A DNA stretch of 7,877 nucleotides from JBGPIT01 sp041485125. Its GTDB lineage: Bacteria; Desulfobacterota; Binatia; UTPRO1. Each line of letters starts with the position of its first letter. The stretch's first letter is position 1. The stretch covers positions 1 to 7,877 of the forward strand of contig JBGPIT010000239.1 in assembly GCA_041485125.1 (NCBI GenBank), written 5' to 3'. Made by a program: the position numbers and the translations under genes. Positions 5,958 to 7,877 of this stretch are shown one piece after another. A model generated the notes under the pieces. It worked only from the letters and a program-made list of their open reading frames with translations, did no database searches and was not told the DNA's origin.

Positions 5958-6449
5958 TCAGCGCTCGGTGCCGGCAATCGCGCCGCGGAAGACGAGCCAC
6001 ATCGCGATCATCACCGCGACGATCGCAGCGACGAAGAGCAGGTACATGAGGCTATTCGCCACGCCGCCGCCGAACTCGAGGCCGCGGCCGCCGAAGATCG
6101 GCCCGATCACCGAGGCGATGATGTTGCCCCACGCGGTGACGATCAGCGACCATGCAACGATGCGCTGCGCCCGCGCGCTGAGCCGCAGGCGCGGCCCGAC
6201 GGCCGCGACGCCGATCAGTGTGAGACCGTTCAGGATCCCTTCGAGGTGCGCCATGCGCCAGCCGCGGACGTCGCCCGGCATGGTGACGTCGAGCGAGCCG
6301 GGGATCGGCCAGAGGGCGATCTTCTCGATCAGCAGAAACGCGAACGGAAAGCCGGCGAGCATGCCCGCCAAGAAGACGAGCGCGCCATGCGCGATGAGAC
6401 GCGATTGGAGGCGTGGGTCCATCGCGCCGGCCTGAGGCTCCGCGGACAC
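5958..6449 (-). CDS. Styrene-oxide-isomerase-like (StyC-type) membrane protein
   Basis: A 163-residue integral membrane protein with four likely helices (about 20-42, 66-88, 93-118, 130-155). It matches styrene oxide isomerase as I remember it: AHG near 20-22, IPG at 49-51, PG-x3-GW-x2-AH at 58-68, H68-x5-N74, W107-x-N109, and RGL-x-FG at 122-127. From H68 to the RGL motif the spacing equals StyC without a gap. StyC is a heme b protein that rearranges epoxides to aldehydes; H68 aligns with the recalled heme ligand His58 and N74 with Asn64. The positions matching Tyr103 and Asp95 are S113 and T105, so substrate or activity may differ. The GTG start is fixed by a strong RBS (GGGGAGGAG, 6464-6456) lying six bases upstream inside the monooxygenase gene; an ATG at 6422 has none. 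The start lies three bases after the monooxygenase stop, so the two are co-translated. Alternative: an uncharacterised heme membrane protein of the same fold. Confidence 0.7.
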   Translation of the reverse strand: MSAEPQAGAMDPRLQSRLIAHGALVFLAGMLAGFPFAFLLIEKIALWPIPGSLDVTMPGDVRGWRMAHLEGILNGLTLIGVAAVGPRLRLSARAQRIVAWSLIVTAWGNIIASVIGPIFGGRGLEFGGGVANSLMYLLFVAAIVAVMIAMWLVFRGAIAGTER

Positions 6450-6452
6450 CCG

Positions 6453-7664
6453 TCACTCCTCCCCGAAGAAGCGACGGCGGACGCCGTCGTCGGCCGGCTG
6501 CTCCGGCCCGCTGAACGGCGCGTCCGGCATGCGGGTCGCGTCCTCGGCGATCAGCGGCAGCGCGCGGGCGCGGCGCGCGTCGGCCTCGTCACCGATTTCC
6601 ATGAAGAAGTCGGCAAACCAGTTGTCGACCTTGTGGATGACGCCGTAGTGGCGGTCGTGCGCCTCCGCGTACGCATCACCCGCCGCGTTCCAATCGTCGC
6701 TCGCGAGCAGGCGCTCGCTGAGCGCGTGGACGTCGCGGAGCGCGAGCGACATGCCCTCGCCCCAGGTCGGATCGCTGGTCGCGGCGGCGTCGCCGATCAG
6801 GGCGACACCGTTCCGATAAGGATGCTCGACCCACGCGTCGGCGGCGTCGAAGGTCGCGAGCGGACCGGCGGCGCGTGCCGACGCGTAGAGCGCGGGATCG
6901 ACGCCGGCACGCACCGACTCCGCGATGAAGCGCTCGATCGACGCGCCGTCCGCGCCGCGCGGCGGGTCGGTGTCCTTGTGGTACGAGACGTACGCGCGCA
7001 CGCGGCCGCCGCCCTGAGGGAACAGCAGCGACATCCGGCCGATCGAGGGATTGAAGAAAATGTGGCCGGTGTCGTCCGGCGCCGGCATGTCGTCGAAAAG
7101 GACGCCGGCGAAGTGCAGGCGCGCCGGATCGCGACGGCTCTCGAACCCCGCCCACTTCCGTACCACCGATGTCCGGCCGTCGACGCCGACGACGATCCGC
7201 GCCCGCACCTCCTCGACGACACCGTCCTCGCTCGCGATCGCAACCGTCGGTGAGGCGCCGGGCGTGACGCCGCGGACGCGCGCACCGCGACGGACCTCCG
7301 CGCCGGCCCGCTCGGCGGCGTCGAGGAGCACCTGCTGCATCGCCGGGTGGTAGAAGCTGAACCACGGCGCCACCTGCGGCGTCGTCTCGACGAGATTGCG
7401 GTGGACGACCCGGTTGCCGGCGAAGATCAGGTCGCTCCACGGCAGCGTGTGGCCGCAAGTCGTCGCGAGGAGGTCGAAGATCCCGAGCGCACGCGCCTCG
7501 CCGACGCCCCATGGGTGCAGGAGCTCGCCGCGGACGCGGTCGGTGAAGTGGCGTTCACGCTCGCAGACGAGCACCCGCGCACCCCGTTCGGCCATGACCT
7601 TTCCCAGTGTCGACCCACCGATGCCGCCGCCGACGGTCACGACGTCGTAGCTGCGCTCGCGCAT
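6453..7664 (-). CDS. FAD-dependent monooxygenase (PHBH/squalene-epoxidase-like fold)
   Basis: A 403-residue flavoprotein expected to oxygenate a small organic substrate with O2 and NAD(P)H. The dinucleotide motif VGGGIGGSTLGKVMAERG starts at residue 11 (G12-x-G14-x2-G17), with E35 at the end of the second strand as ribose ligand. RVRGELLHPWGVGEA (43-57) resembles the FAD-isoalloxazine-side motif of related oxidoreductases. The DG motif is V161-D162-G163-R164 and the GD motif begins G291-D292 (ALIGDAAATSDPTWGEG), closing the FAD fold of PF01494-type enzymes. No transmembrane anchor or reductase domain is seen, so it should be a single-component enzyme. The ATG at 7664 begins just before the FAD strand. 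No RBS precedes it, but a promoter-like element does. It is the first gene of a tight unit with the SOI-like gene, which suggests epoxide formation; hydroxylation or a reductase-like role (geranylgeranyl-reductase relatives share the fold) remain possible. Confidence 0.88.
   Translation of the reverse strand: MRERSYDVVTVGGGIGGSTLGKVMAERGARVLVCERERHFTDRVRGELLHPWGVGEARALGIFDLLATTCGHTLPWSDLIFAGNRVVHRNLVETTPQVAPWFSFYHPAMQQVLLDAAERAGAEVRRGARVRGVTPGASPTVAIASEDGVVEEVRARIVVGVDGRTSVVRKWAGFESRRDPARLHFAGVLFDDMPAPDDTGHIFFNPSIGRMSLLFPQGGGRVRAYVSYHKDTDPPRGADGASIERFIAESVRAGVDPALYASARAAGPLATFDAADAWVEHPYRNGVALIGDAAATSDPTWGEGMSLALRDVHALSERLLASDDWNAAGDAYAEAHDRHYGVIHKVDNWFADFFMEIGDEADARRARALPLIAEDATRMPDAPFSGPEQPADDGVRRRFFGEE
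6456..6464 (-). promoter_or_regulatory. Ribosome binding site for the SOI-like gene inside the monooxygenase
   Basis: On the minus strand GGGGAGGAG precedes TGA, then CGG, then GTG. The purine run encodes the last Glu residues of the monooxygenase and sits six bases before the GTG at 6449. It is the strongest Shine-Dalgarno match seen in this window and implies tight coupling of the two proteins. Confidence 0.75.
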
Positions 7665-7671
7665 GCGGTCG

Positions 7672-7701
7672 GCGCTAGCAGGCGACAGGCGAGACCGTCA
7701 A
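7672..7701 (-). promoter_or_regulatory. Promoter-like element before the monooxygenase
   Basis: Reading the minus strand, TTGACG (7701-7696, five of six to the -35 consensus) is followed after 18 bases by TAGCGC (7677-7672), with an extended TG at 7680-7679. Seven bases then lead to the ATG at 7664. The -10 hexamer is poor (only TA matches), but the -35 box, spacing, extended TG and distance to the start agree with the other leaderless-type starts in the window. Confidence 0.4.
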
Positions 7702-7703
7702 TC

Positions 7704-7724
7704 GCGCCGAAACGGCGCATTTTT
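7704..7724 (+). terminator. Intrinsic-terminator-like hairpin with T-run (plus strand)
   Basis: GCGCCG-AAA-CGGCGC (7704-7718) is a perfect 6-bp stem, followed by ATTTTT. Shape and T-run fit a plus-strand terminator, yet no plus-strand gene ends nearby; the sequence to its left is antisense to the monooxygenase. It could stop antisense transcription, or be part of the minus-strand regulatory region. Confidence 0.45.
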
Positions 7725-7830
7725 GCTTGCGACGCGGGTCCGAACCCACATAGGGTGACATGCGTCCCGGGTCCTGGTTGAAATGCCGTCGGTACCCTGT
7801 GGGCGCACCAATCACTCCAACGCAAGCAAA
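7722..7830. repeat. Nested inverted repeats, possible structured RNA
   Basis: The outer arms TTTGCTTGCG (7722-7731) and CGCAAGCAAA (7821-7830) are perfect 10-base complements. Inside them CCCAC-AT-AGGGT (7745-7756) pairs with ACCCTGTGGG (7794-7803), leaving a two-base bulge. On the minus strand a third stem, GTGGGT-TCGG-ACCCGC (7749-7734), competes for the same GTGGG; it has a T-G wobble that pairs only on the minus-strand RNA. This suggests a minus-strand RNA with alternative folds, but no known family is recognised. Confidence 0.4.
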
Positions 7831-7841
7831 GACGACGTCAC

Positions 7842-7877
7842 TCACCGCTCCCGCAGCTCGGCTCGCTCCATGAAAGT
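7842..7877 (-). CDS. Possible 3' end of another minus-strand gene
   Basis: Reading the minus strand from the right edge, the codons give TFMERAELRER followed by TGA at 7844-7842. Eleven charged codons with a stop would suit the tail of a protein upstream of the monooxygenase, but this is too short to identify. A plus-strand gene starting at the ATG at 7870 is an alternative that the same few bases cannot exclude, although it lacks an RBS. Confidence 0.25.
   Translation of the reverse strand, partial: TFMERAELRER

Larger units (their letters stand above)
7665..7841. other. Gene-free intergenic stretch with hairpins and nested inverted repeats
   Basis: No open frame here looks like a protein. 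A short minus-strand frame across it overlaps the monooxygenase start and has no recognisable motif. The stretch holds the monooxygenase promoter-like element (7672-7701), a T-tailed hairpin (7704-7724) and nested inverted repeats (7722-7830). I looked for a tRNA, because GGGTTCGGACCC on the minus strand resembles a T-arm, and for SRP RNA; neither could be completed. Confidence 0.6.

Noticed and set aside
5286..7253. A 655-codon plus-strand open frame
   Set aside because: It runs antisense through three well-supported minus-strand genes. The translation is Arg/Ala-rich low-complexity sequence with no motif, a usual artefact of GC-rich codon bias.
1688..7664. CoA ligase, monooxygenase and SOI-like genes as one catabolic operon
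   Set aside because: They are on opposite strands and separated by the methyltransferase, the HEPN/MNT pair and the transpeptidase; only a loose functional link can be suggested.
7733..7749. tRNA T-arm-like sequence on the minus strand (GGGTTCGGACCC)
   Set aside because: The loop lacks the conserved A of TTCRA, and no acceptor, D-arm or anticodon arm of the right spacing could be assembled around it, including for a long tRNA-Sec form.
7794..7810. GCGCACCA resembling a tRNA 3' end on the plus strand
   Set aside because: No T-arm precedes it and no complementary 5' acceptor strand lies about 72 bases upstream.
1..7877. CRISPR arrays, insertion sequences or phage genes
   Set aside because: I saw no regularly spaced direct repeats, transposase or integrase motifs, or terminal inverted repeats flanking a gene. 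The only direct repeats are the blade-coding 16-mers.

Overview
This is a high-GC bacterial window with seven convincing genes, all or nearly all complete, plus a beta-propeller gene cut by the left edge. Candidates for the source are an uncultured deltaproteobacterium-like lineage such as Binatota/Desulfobacterota_B or a Myxococcota relative. The main clue is a lactonase-type beta-propeller joined to a Cys-rich DUF4215 ('myxo-Cys') repeat. High GC and promoter-like motifs placed directly before start codons fit this. The assignment is inference.

Layout. Plus strand: secreted-type beta-propeller/DUF4215 protein (left edge to 1577), a strong hairpin terminator (1607-1650), a FadD-like acyl-CoA synthetase (1688-3229), a class I SAM methyltransferase (3262-3936), then an overlapping HEPN/MNT nucleotidyltransferase pair that resembles a toxin-antitoxin module (3994-4404 and 4371-4694). 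Minus strand, convergent with these: an FAD-dependent monooxygenase (7664-6453), a small four-helix membrane protein of the styrene-oxide-isomerase type (6449-5958), and an L,D-transpeptidase lipoprotein (5908-4703). The right end (7665-7877) has no complete gene but carries nested inverted repeats and hairpins, and perhaps the last codons of another minus-strand gene.

The most interesting part is the two-gene unit at 7664-5958. A single-component-type flavin monooxygenase is followed 3 bp after its stop codon by a styrene-oxide-isomerase-like protein, whose ribosome binding site lies inside the last codons of the monooxygenase. In the styrene side-chain pathway an epoxidising flavoprotein works with such an isomerase, which turns the epoxide into an aldehyde by Meinwald rearrangement. 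Here the oxygenase is a different flavoprotein from StyA. The isomerase keeps the residues I recall as heme ligand and active-site Asn, but not the Tyr and Asp. The pair may therefore be an epoxidation/isomerisation pathway with an unknown substrate, or a heme protein with a changed job. The CoA ligase at 1688-3229 could activate a downstream acid, but it lies on the other strand and far away, so that link is speculative.

A second theme is start-site geometry. Two genes have an extended -10-like motif (TGCTAnnAN) ending exactly 6 bases before the start codon, and the monooxygenase has a poorer version with a TTGACG -35 box and 7 bases before its ATG. None of the three has a clear Shine-Dalgarno sequence, which suggests leaderless transcripts.
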